Shown one piece after another: positions 1-9,136 of a DNA stretch of 64,000 nt; position 1 is the first letter of the stretch; each line of letters begins with the position of its first letter. A program made the translations under genes and the position numbers. The notes under the pieces were generated by a model that worked only from the letters and a program-made list of their open reading frames with translations, did no database searches and was not told the origin of the DNA. This DNA comes from Rhizobium sp. SSA_523 (lineage in GTDB: Bacteria; Pseudomonadota; Alphaproteobacteria; Rhizobiales; Rhizobiaceae): NCBI RefSeq assembly GCF_030435705.1, contig NZ_CP129382.1:1798001-1862000 (forward strand), written 5' to 3'.

Positions 1-164
1 CCGAAGAGGAACTGAGCCGCAAGGCGCGCGAGACCGGCCGCAGGCTGGAAGACATCGAGCAGCGGCTGAACCGCTTGCAGGCCCGCGAAACGCAGGAAGA
101 GGCGCCGCGATCCACCCATGGCGGCAACAACGTCCTGCGGCTGCCGCCTCTGGCCGCTGAATAG
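1..164 (+). CDS. C-terminal end of an unrecognised protein (partial)
   Basis: An open frame enters from the left edge (first full codon at base 3) and stops with TAG at 162-164, leaving about 53 residues. The visible part is highly charged, rich in Arg, Glu and Gln, and has the heptad-like look of an amphipathic or coiled-coil helix, followed by a short tail ending in LRLPPLAAE. Neither the start nor any domain is visible, so no function is assigned. A GC-rich hairpin lies about 30 bases beyond the stop. Confidence 0.55.
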   Translation, partial: EEELSRKARETGRRLEDIEQRLNRLQARETQEEAPRSTHGGNNVLRLPPLAAE

Positions 165-196
165 CGGCTGCTGGCGACACATGCGATCACCTGGCA

Positions 197-219
197 CGGC
201 CGCAGCAAAGCTGCGGCCG
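197..219. terminator. GC-rich hairpin after the first partial gene
   Basis: A perfect 9-bp stem (197-205 with 211-219) encloses the 5-base loop CAAAG. No run of T follows, so it is not a classical intrinsic terminator. It could be a transcript 3' end or a pause site for the gene ending at 164. Apart from this I see nothing in 165-349. Confidence 0.3.
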
Positions 220-349
220 AAGCCCGCATTGGACGCGCTTTCGCCTGAAGCCGGCGCCGACTTGATCGATATCAACTCGGCCCTCAATCGGCAGTGCTAA
301 TCTACCTCCATCGCAATCCGGCACAGGTATCCGAGGGGGTCAGAACTTG

Positions 350-1036
350 ATGCTCGACCGCAATCACAAAGCCAATCAGCGCGAAAGGAACCAGCTGGCC
401 AAGACGAATTTCATGCGCGCCGTTTCGGCCGCTGCAATGTCTCGGCTGCTGGATATGGCGCATATCACGGCCGTTCCGGCAAGGGGAATGGTATTCAGCG
501 AGGGCGAACCGGCGCAGGCCTTCTACTGCGTCCTCAGCGGCTATGTCCGCCTCTACCGCGTCAGCCGCGACGGCCGCCAGGCTGATATCCGCGTTTCGGG
601 TCCCGGCGATCTCTTTGCCGAATGCCTGATCTATGGCGGCGACACCTATCGCTTCAGCGCCCAGGCGGCCGAAATCAGCCATGTCGCGCGTTTCGACATA
701 GCCGAGATGCGGGCGCTTGCCGACCAGGACCAGAGCGTGTCGCGCGCCATCATGGCGACCTTGTCCGATCATCTGCTGTCGACCATGGATTGCGTGGTGA
801 ATGACCGTCTACACACGGCGCCGCAGCGTGTGGCGGATTATCTCCTTGCCCGTTGCGGCGTCGAAAGCGGCCAGGTCTCCGTGCGGCTGCCGTTCCAGAA
901 AAGCCTTCTCGCCGGCATGCTGGGCCTGGCGCCGGAAGCGCTGTCGCGTGCCTTTTCATCGCTGCGCCGCACCGGCGTCACCGTGCGCGGCCGCGTGATC
1001 CAGATCGGCGACGTGGACGCCCTGCGGCAGGTCTGA
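350..1036 (+). CDS. Crp/Fnr-family transcriptional regulator
   Basis: A 228-residue protein with the layout of the Crp/Fnr family: a cyclic-nucleotide-binding-type beta-roll over roughly residues 25-140 (FSEGEPAQAFYCVLSGYVRLY, then the glycine turn GPGDLFAE), a long dimer helix, and a C-terminal winged helix with the HTH around QKSLLAGMLGLAPEALSRAF. The N-terminal cysteine cluster of oxygen-sensing FNR is absent, and only one Cys lies in the beta-roll. It therefore resembles the many rhizobial cNMP-type regulators of unknown ligand. The start is ATG 350; a TTG three bases upstream is possible. The purine-rich GAGGGGGT at 333-340 serves as the ribosome site. The gene converges on the metallo-hydrolase and shares no operon with it. 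Target genes cannot be inferred. Confidence 0.85.
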   Translation: MLDRNHKANQRERNQLAKTNFMRAVSAAAMSRLLDMAHITAVPARGMVFSEGEPAQAFYCVLSGYVRLYRVSRDGRQADIRVSGPGDLFAECLIYGGDTYRFSAQAAEISHVARFDIAEMRALADQDQSVSRAIMATLSDHLLSTMDCVVNDRLHTAPQRVADYLLARCGVESGQVSVRLPFQKSLLAGMLGLAPEALSRAFSSLRRTGVTVRGRVIQIGDVDALRQV

Positions 1037-1069
1037 AAGCAGCCAGATGGAGCAGCGCTCTATGAAAGG

Positions 1070-1888
1070 TCAGGCCGGGGCAAAGCGCCAGGCATTGCCG
1101 GCGCGTTCCACGTGCACGAAGCCGGAGACATGGCCGCCGGATGCGGCAAAGCGTTCTTCGGAGGCGCGTGCGAAAATCGAGCGGCGGCTTGCGGCACCTT
1201 GGGCGGCATCGGCATCGTAGATGAAGCAGACATCGGGGTCTTCCAGCTGCAGGCTCGGCGCATGCACCAGGTCGCCCCAGAGCAGCAGCCGCTCGGCCCC
1301 TTCGCCGATCAGATAGCCGGAATGGCCGGGCGTGTGGCCCGGCATGGCGATTGCCTCGATCTGCGGCAGGAGGGGACCCTCCTCGACCGGCCGTACCCGC
1401 CCGCCATAGCTGGAGAGCAGCCGCTTGTGAATATCGAAGCCGCCTCGCCGATAGGCCGGCACCTGATCCTTCAGCGCGCTGTTGCCGAAGAAATCGAGAT
1501 CCGCCTGCGGCGCGAAAATCTCGGCATTCGGAAAATAGGCGTCGGATTGATCAAACAGTCCCAGCGCATGATCGCCATGAAGGTGGGTAAGAAGCACGCG
1601 CACGACATGCTGCGGCTTCACGCCCTGGGCGGCCAGCGCGGCCCGGCCGAGGCCAAGCTGCGGCCCCCAGAAAGGACCGGTGCCTGCATCCACCAGAGTG
1701 AAGCCGTCCGGACCTTCGAGGAGAAACAGATTGACATCCATGTCCACCGTTTTCGCACCCCAGGCAGCGACCGCCGCATCGCGCGCTGCCGCGTTGCCGG
1801 CATGCGCGAGATGCTCGACCGGCGCACTGTAGACGCCGTCGATCAGGATCGAGACCGTATAGGCGCCGAAGCGCCGCGCCTCAGGCAT
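1070..1888 (-). CDS. MBL-fold metallo-hydrolase
   Basis: A 272-residue metallo-beta-lactamase-fold hydrolase. The di-metal signature HLHGDHALG sits near residue 102, followed by the later ligands in [10 protein letters not shown] and WGDLVHAP. This matches the one-domain MBL family that includes lactonases and organophosphate hydrolases, and the substrate cannot be read from sequence. No signal peptide is obvious. The chosen ATG at 1888 overlaps the end of ureG by eight bases; an in-frame ATG at 1903 is an alternative. The overlap makes it the last gene of the urease operon and suggests translational coupling, but MBL proteins are not standard urease accessory factors. Confidence 0.8.
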   Translation of the reverse strand: MPEARRFGAYTVSILIDGVYSAPVEHLAHAGNAAARDAAVAAWGAKTVDMDVNLFLLEGPDGFTLVDAGTGPFWGPQLGLGRAALAAQGVKPQHVVRVLLTHLHGDHALGLFDQSDAYFPNAEIFAPQADLDFFGNSALKDQVPAYRRGGFDIHKRLLSSYGGRVRPVEEGPLLPQIEAIAMPGHTPGHSGYLIGEGAERLLLWGDLVHAPSLQLEDPDVCFIYDADAAQGAASRRSIFARASEERFAASGGHVSGFVHVERAGNAWRFAPA

Positions 1889-2510
1889 GCTGCAAGCCAC
1901 CATGCGTTTGCAGGAACTGCACGATGTGATCGACGCCTTCGCCGCGCTTCAGATCGGTGAAGACAAAGGGCATGCCGCCCCGCTGCTTGCTGGCGTCGCG
2001 ATCCATCACGTCTAGATCCGCCCCGACGTAAGGGGCAAGGTCCTTCTTGTTGATGACGAGCAGGTCCGAGCGGGTAATGCCCGGCCCACCCTTGCGCGGG
2101 ATCTCTTCCCCCTGGCAGGTCGAAATCACATAAATGGTGATATCGGCGAGATCGGGAGAAAAGGTGGCCGCGAGATTGTCGCCGCCGGATTCGATGAACA
2201 CGATATCCAGATCGGCAAAGCGGGCATTCAGCTCCGCGATCGCCTGGAGATTGATGGTCGCATCCTCGCGAATGGCGGTGTGCGGGCAACCGCCGGTTTC
2301 CACACCGATGATCCGATCCGACGACAGGGCCTGGCAGCGCACCAGCGCCTCTGCATCCTCCTTGGTGTAGATATCATTGGTGACGACGGCGACGGAATAG
2401 CTGTCCCGCATCGCCTTGCAGAGCTTCTCCGTCAGCGCCGTCTTGCCGGAGCCGACCGGCCCGCCGATACCAACACGCAAGGGTCCGTTTGCCGATGTCA
2501 TTCTGTTCAT
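1881..2510 (-). CDS. ureG: urease accessory GTPase UreG
   Basis: A 209-residue SIMIBI-class GTPase. It has the P-loop GGPVGSGKT near residues 16-24, the UreG-specific Cys-Pro-His nickel-binding motif ([11 protein letters not shown]), the [15 protein letters not shown] switch region and the NKKDL guanine-specificity motif. Length and order match bacterial UreG. In the family, UreG hydrolyses GTP while passing nickel to apo-urease in complex with UreD and UreF. The start could be ATG 2510 or ATG 2501; the GGAAAGG just upstream fits either. It lies 73 bases downstream of ureF on the same strand and overlaps the metallo-hydrolase gene. Confidence 0.97.
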   Translation of the reverse strand: MNRMTSANGPLRVGIGGPVGSGKTALTEKLCKAMRDSYSVAVVTNDIYTKEDAEALVRCQALSSDRIIGVETGGCPHTAIREDATINLQAIAELNARFADLDIVFIESGGDNLAATFSPDLADITIYVISTCQGEEIPRKGGPGITRSDLLVINKKDLAPYVGADLDVMDRDASKQRGGMPFVFTDLKRGEGVDHIVQFLQTHGGLQHA

Positions 2511-2583
2511 GCCTTTCCATCTTCCTTACGACAGCATAGCGCGGCCGCTGCGCTGCACAAGCCGACATTGGTTCGACCGGTCG

Positions 2584-3252
2584 TTACGACCGGAAGAGCC
2601 GCGATACCTGCATCTCATGGCGCAGCGCGGCAATATCGGCCTGCACCGTTGCCGTCCCGAGATCATCCAGCCCAGCGGTCCCTGCCCGTTCCGCGGTGGT
2701 CGCTATGAGCGGCTCCAGCGCCGCCAACAGGGCGACGCCCGCCTGCTGGCCGCAAAGACCAAGCCGTATGCCGGCCGAAACGCCTTGCGACACGCCCGCA
2801 TGCAGATAGGCCGCCAGCGCCTGTTGCAGGCCGATCCCCTGCGCTCCGGCAACCGCGCCGACCGCCACCGGATAGGGGCAATCGGCCGGGAGCGCCTTGA
2901 ACACCGGATCGGGCCAGGCCTGCGCGGCGGTGAGGAAGGCGCGGCCGAGCGACAGGGTTTCCAGATGCCGCTCCGCCGAGCCGGCCAGCGCCAGGCCGAG
3001 CTCCGACAGCTCCTCAAGCCGGTGCGGATCGCCTTCGGCCTTGACGCTGCAGGAGAGCAGGACCGCGTCGGTCCATAGCGCGCCATGGCCCAAGAGAATG
3101 GTGAACCAGGCTTTGAGCCCTGCCGCATCGGCAACCAGCCGGTCATGCACAGCGCCTTCCAGCCCGCCGGAATAGGCAAAGCCACCCACCGGGAAGGCGG
3201 GCGACAGCCAGGCCATCAGCCGCAGCAGGGACTGCGTCTCATTCGGCGTCAT
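2584..3252 (-). CDS. ureF: urease accessory protein UreF
   Basis: A 222-residue helical protein with the UreF hallmarks near its N-terminus (LMAWLSPAFPVGGFAYSGGLE) and an all-alpha body; length is normal for the family. UreF binds UreD on apo-urease and acts as a fidelity or GTPase-regulating factor for UreG. The chosen ATG at 3252 shares its A with the ureE stop codon (TGATG), so translation is coupled. A TTG codon immediately before it is also in frame. It sits between ureE and ureG as in other rhizobial urease operons. Confidence 0.95.
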   Translation of the reverse strand: MTPNETQSLLRLMAWLSPAFPVGGFAYSGGLEGAVHDRLVADAAGLKAWFTILLGHGALWTDAVLLSCSVKAEGDPHRLEELSELGLALAGSAERHLETLSLGRAFLTAAQAWPDPVFKALPADCPYPVAVGAVAGAQGIGLQQALAAYLHAGVSQGVSAGIRLGLCGQQAGVALLAALEPLIATTAERAGTAGLDDLGTATVQADIAALRHEMQVSRLFRS

Positions 3253-3785
3253 CAATCGTGCGCATGGCCATGGTGATGGCCGTGGCCGGCCTCGTGCCCG
3301 TGTGACCCATGATCATGAGACGCATGTTCATGGGATCCATGACTATTAGACCCATGACTATGATAGGCGCCGCGCACGGGCTGGAAAGCCTCTTCCACAT
3401 CCGTGACGGAGGCGCCGAGGCCTTCCAGCATGGCGCGGATGACGTGATCGCGCAGGATCAGGATACGCCCCTCTTCGATCTGCGCTGACAGATGCCGGTT
3501 GCCCAGATGCCAGGCAAGCTCGATCAGATGCAGTCCGTCGCGCGCCCGGATCTCGAACAGCTTCTCCGCCGCCGCCCTGATTTCCACCGTATCGCCATTC
3601 TCCAGCACCAGCCGGTCGCCATCATGAAACAGCACGGCTTCCTTCAGGTCGAGCATGACCATGTCGCCGTTCGACAGATGCAAAAGCTTGCGGCGCAGAT
3701 GCCGCAGATCGTGCGGCAGCGTAACGGTATCGACCGGAGGATCGGAGACTTCACCGGCGGGCCGGTAGGAATGGACATGCTGCAT
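3252..3785 (-). CDS. ureE: urease nickel metallochaperone UreE
   Basis: A 177-residue UreE. The N-terminal beta domain ([20 protein letters not shown]) is followed by the ferredoxin-like domain containing [20 protein letters not shown]. The C-terminus is a histidine-rich tail with 15 His in roughly the last 39 residues, built of SHGS/SHDH/GHHHGH units. Such tails bind several nickel ions in UreE homologues. The DNA of the tail (about 3255-3365) is itself repetitive, with CATGA-type units, and less GC-rich than its surroundings, suggesting length variation. The start at 3785 is preceded by AGGAACAG. It is coupled to ureF by a one-base overlap. Confidence 0.95.
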   Translation of the reverse strand: MQHVHSYRPAGEVSDPPVDTVTLPHDLRHLRRKLLHLSNGDMVMLDLKEAVLFHDGDRLVLENGDTVEIRAAAEKLFEIRARDGLHLIELAWHLGNRHLSAQIEEGRILILRDHVIRAMLEGLGASVTDVEEAFQPVRGAYHSHGSNSHGSHEHASHDHGSHGHEAGHGHHHGHAHD

Positions 3786-3861
3786 GAGGGTTCTGTTCCT
3801 GTGATTGCGCCGCCATCATTGCCAAGCCTGGCCCGCCTGACAAGCCGGATTCTGCAAAGGC

Positions 3862-3936
3862 GCAACCGCTGGCAAGGCGGTGGCAACCGCTGGCAAGGGG
3901 GTGGCAGGCGGCGGCAAGGGGGTGGCAGGCGGCGCA
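3862..3936. repeat. short GC-rich tandem repeat between peroxiredoxin gene and ureE
   Basis: Imperfect units of about 15-18 bases built on GGCAAGGGGGTGGCAGGCGG recur at least four times. The tract lies in the 179-base gap between the peroxiredoxin stop (3965) and the ureE start (3785), so it is in the leader of ureE on the minus strand. No gene is visible in it. Confidence 0.6.
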
Positions 3937-3964
3937 GGCCCGCTCACCACCGCCCAGGTCATCC

Positions 3965-4504
3965 TCAGGCGGCCTGCTTTTGGCGCAGGGCTTCCAGAAT
4001 ATTCTGCGGCGAAGAGACGGCATAGGGATCGGTGTCGCAATTGTCGGCGAAGCCTTCCTCCTCGAACCACTGCTCCACGACGCCATTGCCGATCACGGCG
4101 GCATAGCGCCAGGAGCGCAGGCCGAAGCCAAGATTGTCCTTGGCAACCAGCATGCCCATCTTGCGGGTAAACTCGCCGGAGCCGTCGGGAATGAGCTTGA
4201 CCTTTTCCAGCCCCTGCGATTTGCCCCAGGCGTTCATGACGAAGGCATCGTTGACGGAGATGCAGTAGATCTCGTCAATGCCCTCCGCCTGGAATTGCGG
4301 ATGCAGCTTCTCGAAATCCGGCAGCTGGTATGTCGAGCAGGTCGGCGTGAAAGCGCCCGGCAGCGAAAACAGGATGACCCGCTTGCCGCCGAAGAATTCG
4401 GCGGAACGCACATCCTGCCAGCGGAAAGGATTGGGTCCGGCGATCGAATCGTCGCGGACACGCGTGCGGAAAACGACGTCAGGCACCTTGCGGCCAATGA
4501 GCAT
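3965..4504 (-). CDS. peroxiredoxin (Prx5-like, AhpC/TSA-redoxin family)
   Basis: A 179-residue peroxiredoxin. The peroxidatic cysteine is Cys56 in PGAFTPTCSTYQLP, the signature of the Prx5/type-II group; further cysteines are Cys81 and Cys156. Enzymes of this group reduce hydrogen peroxide and alkyl hydroperoxides with thioredoxin, glutaredoxin or glutathione. The start ATG 4504 is favoured by AAGGAG at normal spacing; a longer in-frame start at 4558 adds a poorly conserved leader. It lies between the toxin-antitoxin pair and ureE, inside the urease operon, without an obvious part in urease assembly. It may have its own promoter in the 238-base upstream gap. Confidence 0.92.
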   Translation of the reverse strand: MLIGRKVPDVVFRTRVRDDSIAGPNPFRWQDVRSAEFFGGKRVILFSLPGAFTPTCSTYQLPDFEKLHPQFQAEGIDEIYCISVNDAFVMNAWGKSQGLEKVKLIPDGSGEFTRKMGMLVAKDNLGFGLRSWRYAAVIGNGVVEQWFEEEGFADNCDTDPYAVSSPQNILEALRQKQAA

Positions 4505-4616
4505 GGAGTGTCTCCTTGAAATGATTTGCGCCCGACCGGCAGCCGGGCTGAACAGCACAGGCAGGAATAGCGAGTTTCAGCGTGCAGTGCAGCATGGAAG
4601 GGCGATTTCAACAGCC

Positions 4617-4635
4617 GCGCATAGCGGCTATGCGC
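4617..4635. promoter_or_regulatory. perfect palindrome upstream of peroxiredoxin gene
   Basis: Two 8-bp arms, GCGCATAG and CTATGCGC, surround the 3-base centre CGG. The site lies 113 bases upstream of the peroxiredoxin start and 108 bases past the toxin gene stop. It could be an operator dyad or a small hairpin separating the two transcripts. No T-run follows on either strand. Confidence 0.35.
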
Positions 4636-4742
4636 CGTGATCATGGCAGGGCGTGAAGGCGAAGGGTCCCGGAGAAGGGTTGCAGCGGGGGCCGTGCGCC
4701 GGCGATAGATTGCAGACGGCAGTCGCAGGCGGCTTCCGCGCC

Positions 4743-5033
4743 TTACTCTCTGCTTTCCCGCCCATGCCAAATGCGGACCACGATCAGAGTGTCCCGCGCC
4801 TCGTCCAATCTGTAGCGAAGGACATATGCGCTATTGCCGAAAGGGATGAAGAGCTGCCGGTCGCCTGGCCGACCTTCCACGTCCACACCAAGACCAGGAT
4901 TGTCCCGTAGACGAAAAAAGCCGCTTCTGATCGCCAACATCGCCTTTTGCGACGCGAGCGGATTTCGCACCAGGAGAAAGTTGCGAAGGCGAAGAAGATC
5001 CTGCCTCGCCTCCGGCAAAATAACAATCGTCAC
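4743..5033 (-). CDS. ParE/RelE-superfamily toxin
   Basis: A 96-residue protein with the small alpha/beta ParE-RelE fold: an N-terminal beta strand and helices (VILPEARQDLLRLRNFL), the central PGLGVDVEGRPGDRQLFIPFGN segment, and C-terminal strands ending DTLIVVRIWHGRE, the usual ParE ending. ParE toxins inhibit DNA gyrase, whereas RelE relatives cleave mRNA; which applies here is not visible. The start is GTG 5033, which overlaps the antitoxin stop by four bases (GTGA), the typical coupling of antitoxin-first modules. It sits inside the urease operon between ureC and the peroxiredoxin gene, on the same strand. Confidence 0.85.
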   Translation of the reverse strand: MTIVILPEARQDLLRLRNFLLVRNPLASQKAMLAIRSGFFRLRDNPGLGVDVEGRPGDRQLFIPFGNSAYVLRYRLDEARDTLIVVRIWHGRESRE

Positions 5034-5305
5034 GCGGCGCCCGCCGCTTTGCGGCCTGCCTCGTCAGCCAGAGACTGAAGCTCCGCCATGAAATCGTCAA
5101 AAGCGATCGACTCGCCAGTCTCCAGATATCGCGCCCATCGGCGATCATCCTCGGCAAACTCGGCCTCCTGGCGTTCCACATCATCCGCATGAAGCCGCAA
5201 GATGCTTTCCGCCAGTTCAGACACGGTCGAACCGTCGCGTTCCGCGATGACCGCGAGACGCTTTTTCAAATCACCGTCGATGCTGACAGTCTCTTTGGTG
5301 CTCAT
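5030..5305 (-). CDS. ParD/CopG-like ribbon-helix-helix antitoxin
   Basis: A 91-residue protein. The first 45 residues (KETVSIDGDLKKRLAVIAERDGSTVSELAESIL) have the strand-helix-helix pattern of ribbon-helix-helix DNA-binding domains. An acidic, extended C-terminal region follows that would wrap the toxin. Antitoxins of this kind neutralise the toxin and repress their own promoter. ATG 5305 has AGGA seven bases upstream; a GTG at 5311 is also in frame. It lies only 42 bases downstream of the ureC stop, so it is probably transcribed at least partly from the urease promoter. Confidence 0.82.
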   Translation of the reverse strand: MSTKETVSIDGDLKKRLAVIAERDGSTVSELAESILRLHADDVERQEAEFAEDDRRWARYLETGESIAFDDFMAELQSLADEAGRKAAGAA

Positions 5306-5347
5306 GGCCACATCCTATCACAGACCACCCGCCTGCCAAAGGGTCCC

Positions 5348-7060
<1,713 letters not shown>

Positions 7061-7213
7061 GGGATCGGGCTCCTTTTCGGCAAGGTTCCGGCGGCTTGCC
7101 GGCAGAGGCTGCGTCGCCCGCCGGCAAAGCCGCTTGGGGCAAGGCAAGCGTAATCGCAAGGTTTGGCGGAAAATCCCGCCCGAACCCGGTTCGGAAATGG
7201 CTCGGCCCGCGCC

Positions 7214-7636
7214 TTACGGCGCGCCGTCGGCCAGCTTCTTCAATTCCTCGGTGCGCTGGCGCGTGACCTCGGCCATGCAGCCCAGGATCACCGCCTGATA
7301 CAGGCTGCCGCCGAAGACGCTGTAGCCCACCGCATCGCAATGCGCATCGCGATAGGAGATCCAGGCACGCTGCGCCTTGGTCAGGGCATCGACGGCACCC
7401 TTGTTATGCGCGTCCAGCTCCGCATCCCAGCCGGCCAGGACCGTCTTGGTCTTGGCCCACTGGCTGTTGAGATCGTCATCGGCGGACCGGTAATCCTGAT
7501 CGGCGCAGATATTGATGTCCAGCTGGCTCACCGCCTGGTCGCAGGGAACGGATGGCTTGTCCTCGGCCACCGTCGGTGCATCCATCAGAAGGACGCAGCC
7601 GCAAAGATACAGAATGCTCAGACCCGCCTTGATCAC
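7214..7636 (-). CDS. secreted LprI/DUF1311-type protein inside the urease operon
   Basis: A 140-residue protein with an N-terminal hydrophobic export signal (AGLSILYLCGCVLLM) and a cysteine-containing domain of the DUF1311/LprI type: CDQAVSQLDINICADQDYRSADDDLN, then LTKAQRAWISYRDAHCD and a last Cys. LprI proteins of Mycobacterium inhibit lysozyme; for most members the role is unknown. The start is GTG 7636, chosen because GGGAG lies just upstream and the signal peptide begins there; a longer frame to 7690 would overlap ureB. It lies between ureB and ureC. Its export signal means it cannot be part of the cytoplasmic urease. Confidence 0.8.
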   Translation of the reverse strand: MIKAGLSILYLCGCVLLMDAPTVAEDKPSVPCDQAVSQLDINICADQDYRSADDDLNSQWAKTKTVLAGWDAELDAHNKGAVDALTKAQRAWISYRDAHCDAVGYSVFGGSLYQAVILGCMAEVTRQRTEELKKLADGAP

Positions 7637-7655
7637 CGTGTCACTCCCCGCAGCC

Positions 7656-7961
7656 TCACAATGTGCCCATGATCTTCTGGCGAAAGCCATAGACCTCGCG
7701 TTTGCCGGATAACGGGATGAGGGTCACCTCGCGCGTCTGACCCGGTTCGAAACGCACCGCCGTGCCGGCCGGAATGTCCAGCCGCATGCCACGCGTCCTG
7801 TCGCGGTCGAAGGACAGGCCGGCATTGGTCTCGAAGAAATGGTAATGGCTGCCCACCTGCACCGGACGGTCGCCGGTATTGGAGACGGCAACCGTCACCG
7901 TCGGGCGATCGGCATTCAGCTCGATCTCTCCGGAGCAAGCGATGATTTCGCCTGGAATCAT
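7656..7961 (-). CDS. ureB: urease beta subunit UreB
   Basis: A 101-residue urease beta subunit, beginning MIPGEI and containing the conserved [19 protein letters not shown] segment, [16 protein letters not shown] and the terminal GFRQKIMG. UreA, UreB and UreC form the (UreABC)3 holoenzyme. It is a separate gene here rather than fused to UreA as in Helicobacter. It starts 22 bases after the ureA stop. Confidence 0.97.
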   Translation of the reverse strand: MIPGEIIACSGEIELNADRPTVTVAVSNTGDRPVQVGSHYHFFETNAGLSFDRDRTRGMRLDIPAGTAVRFEPGQTREVTLIPLSGKREVYGFRQKIMGTL

Positions 7962-7983
7962 GGTCGGTCCCCCTGTTGACGCT

Positions 7984-8286
7984 TTACCGGATCGGCTCGT
8001 GAACGGTCACCAGCTTGGTGCCGTCCGGAAAGGTCGCCTCCACCTGGACATCGTGGATCATCTCGGCCACGCCTTCCATCACCTGATCGCGGGTGATCAC
8101 ATGCGCGCCCGCCTGCATCAGGTCGGGCACGGCGCGTCCGTCGCGCGCGCCCTCCACCACGAAGTCGGTAATGAGTGCAATGGCTTCCGGATAGTTCAGC
8201 TTCACGCCGCGCTCCAGGCGCCGACGGGCCACCATCGCGGCCATGGAGATCAGGAGCTTGTCTTTCTCGCGCGGGCTGAGGTTCAT
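7984..8286 (-). CDS. ureA: urease gamma subunit UreA
   Basis: A 100-residue urease gamma subunit with the family pattern [65 protein letters not shown] 8286 is the conserved start; an upstream in-frame extension lacks family similarity. It lies 25 bases after the ureD stop, followed closely by ureB. Confidence 0.97.
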   Translation of the reverse strand: MNLSPREKDKLLISMAAMVARRRLERGVKLNYPEAIALITDFVVEGARDGRAVPDLMQAGAHVITRDQVMEGVAEMIHDVQVEATFPDGTKLVTVHEPIR

Positions 8287-8311
8287 CGATTCCCCGATCG
8301 GTATGGTTTGG

Positions 8312-9136
8312 TCATGTATTCCAGACTTTCGGCAAGGCTGCGCCATTTCGCAAGAGCGAAATGAAGGGAACGAGAATTTTTCTCAAGCTGAAGCCGTCCG
8401 CGGCCGCAACGCGCAGGATCAGCTTGTCCTGCCAATGGCTTGCGCCAACCTCGCGGCCCTCGAGAAGCGGCTGCAGGCGGGTTCGGAACAGGTCTGCCGA
8501 TGGGCCGCAATAAAAGAGGGTGGCGAAGGCGACCTGAGAGGAAAGCACGGCCGGCGCGGCCGTGAGGGCGGCGAGATCACCCTCCATCCTCACCTCTTCC
8601 GCATGGACGAGCCGGCCCGCCCGGCGAATGCGCCAGCGATCGCGAAACAGGCCGGACCTGGCCCGTTCGCCCATGGCGGTGCGCCCGAGGATGATGGCCT
8701 CCAGGCCGAAGAATTCCGCTGTCGGTGCGAGATCGACGATCAGCTCGCGGGTCAGGGAGGCGCGATCGAAGAGAATGCTCTCCTGCGGCAGCCAGGCGAC
8801 CCTGGCCCCCTCGCCGACATCGATGCGGCTCGTCACGCGCGCCGTATCCGCCGCCGCCTTGTAGATCTTTTCATTGGCCTGGGTGGTGACCGTGACATCG
8901 CAGCCCGGCCCGGCGCCAAGCGACCAGTCCAGCCGGTCGCCCCCGGTAAGCCCGCCGGAGCTGTTGATCAGGATCGCTTCCAGCGACGCATCGAATGTCT
9001 CGGGCAGACGGATCTTGCCGCAGCCCTCCTGGTAAAGCTCGGCGAGCCTTGTGCGGCCCGAAAGCGTCTTGGTTACAAGGCGCCCTTCGCCCCGAGCCCG
9101 CTGCGGCGCGGCTCCTGCGGCGTACCCGTATTGCAC
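8312..9136 (-). CDS. ureD: urease accessory protein UreD
   Basis: A 274-residue UreD (UreH) protein, the scaffold that binds apo-urease and recruits UreF and UreG for nickel insertion. Recognised segments are [51 protein letters not shown] and [11 protein letters not shown]. The start is taken as GTG 9136 because GAGGGG lies about six bases upstream and the length fits the family. This start lies 64 bases inside the preceding esterase gene, in another frame. That unusually long overlap couples the operon to the esterase. Confidence 0.93.
   Translation of the reverse strand: MQYGYAAGAAPQRARGEGRLVTKTLSGRTRLAELYQEGCGKIRLPETFDASLEAILINSSGGLTGGDRLDWSLGAGPGCDVTVTTQANEKIYKAAADTARVTSRIDVGEGARVAWLPQESILFDRASLTRELIVDLAPTAEFFGLEAIILGRTAMGERARSGLFRDRWRIRRAGRLVHAEEVRMEGDLAALTAAPAVLSSQVAFATLFYCGPSADLFRTRLQPLLEGREVGASHWQDKLILRVAAADGFSLRKILVPFISLLRNGAALPKVWNT

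Noticed and set aside
118..300. 60-codon plus-strand frame near the left edge
   Set aside because: It overlaps the end of the partial gene and a GC-rich hairpin, has no ribosome site and no recognisable pattern.
350..1036. Assignment as FNR/FixK oxygen regulator
   Set aside because: The N-terminal cysteine cluster is missing and the rest of the sequence gives no specific FixK signature.
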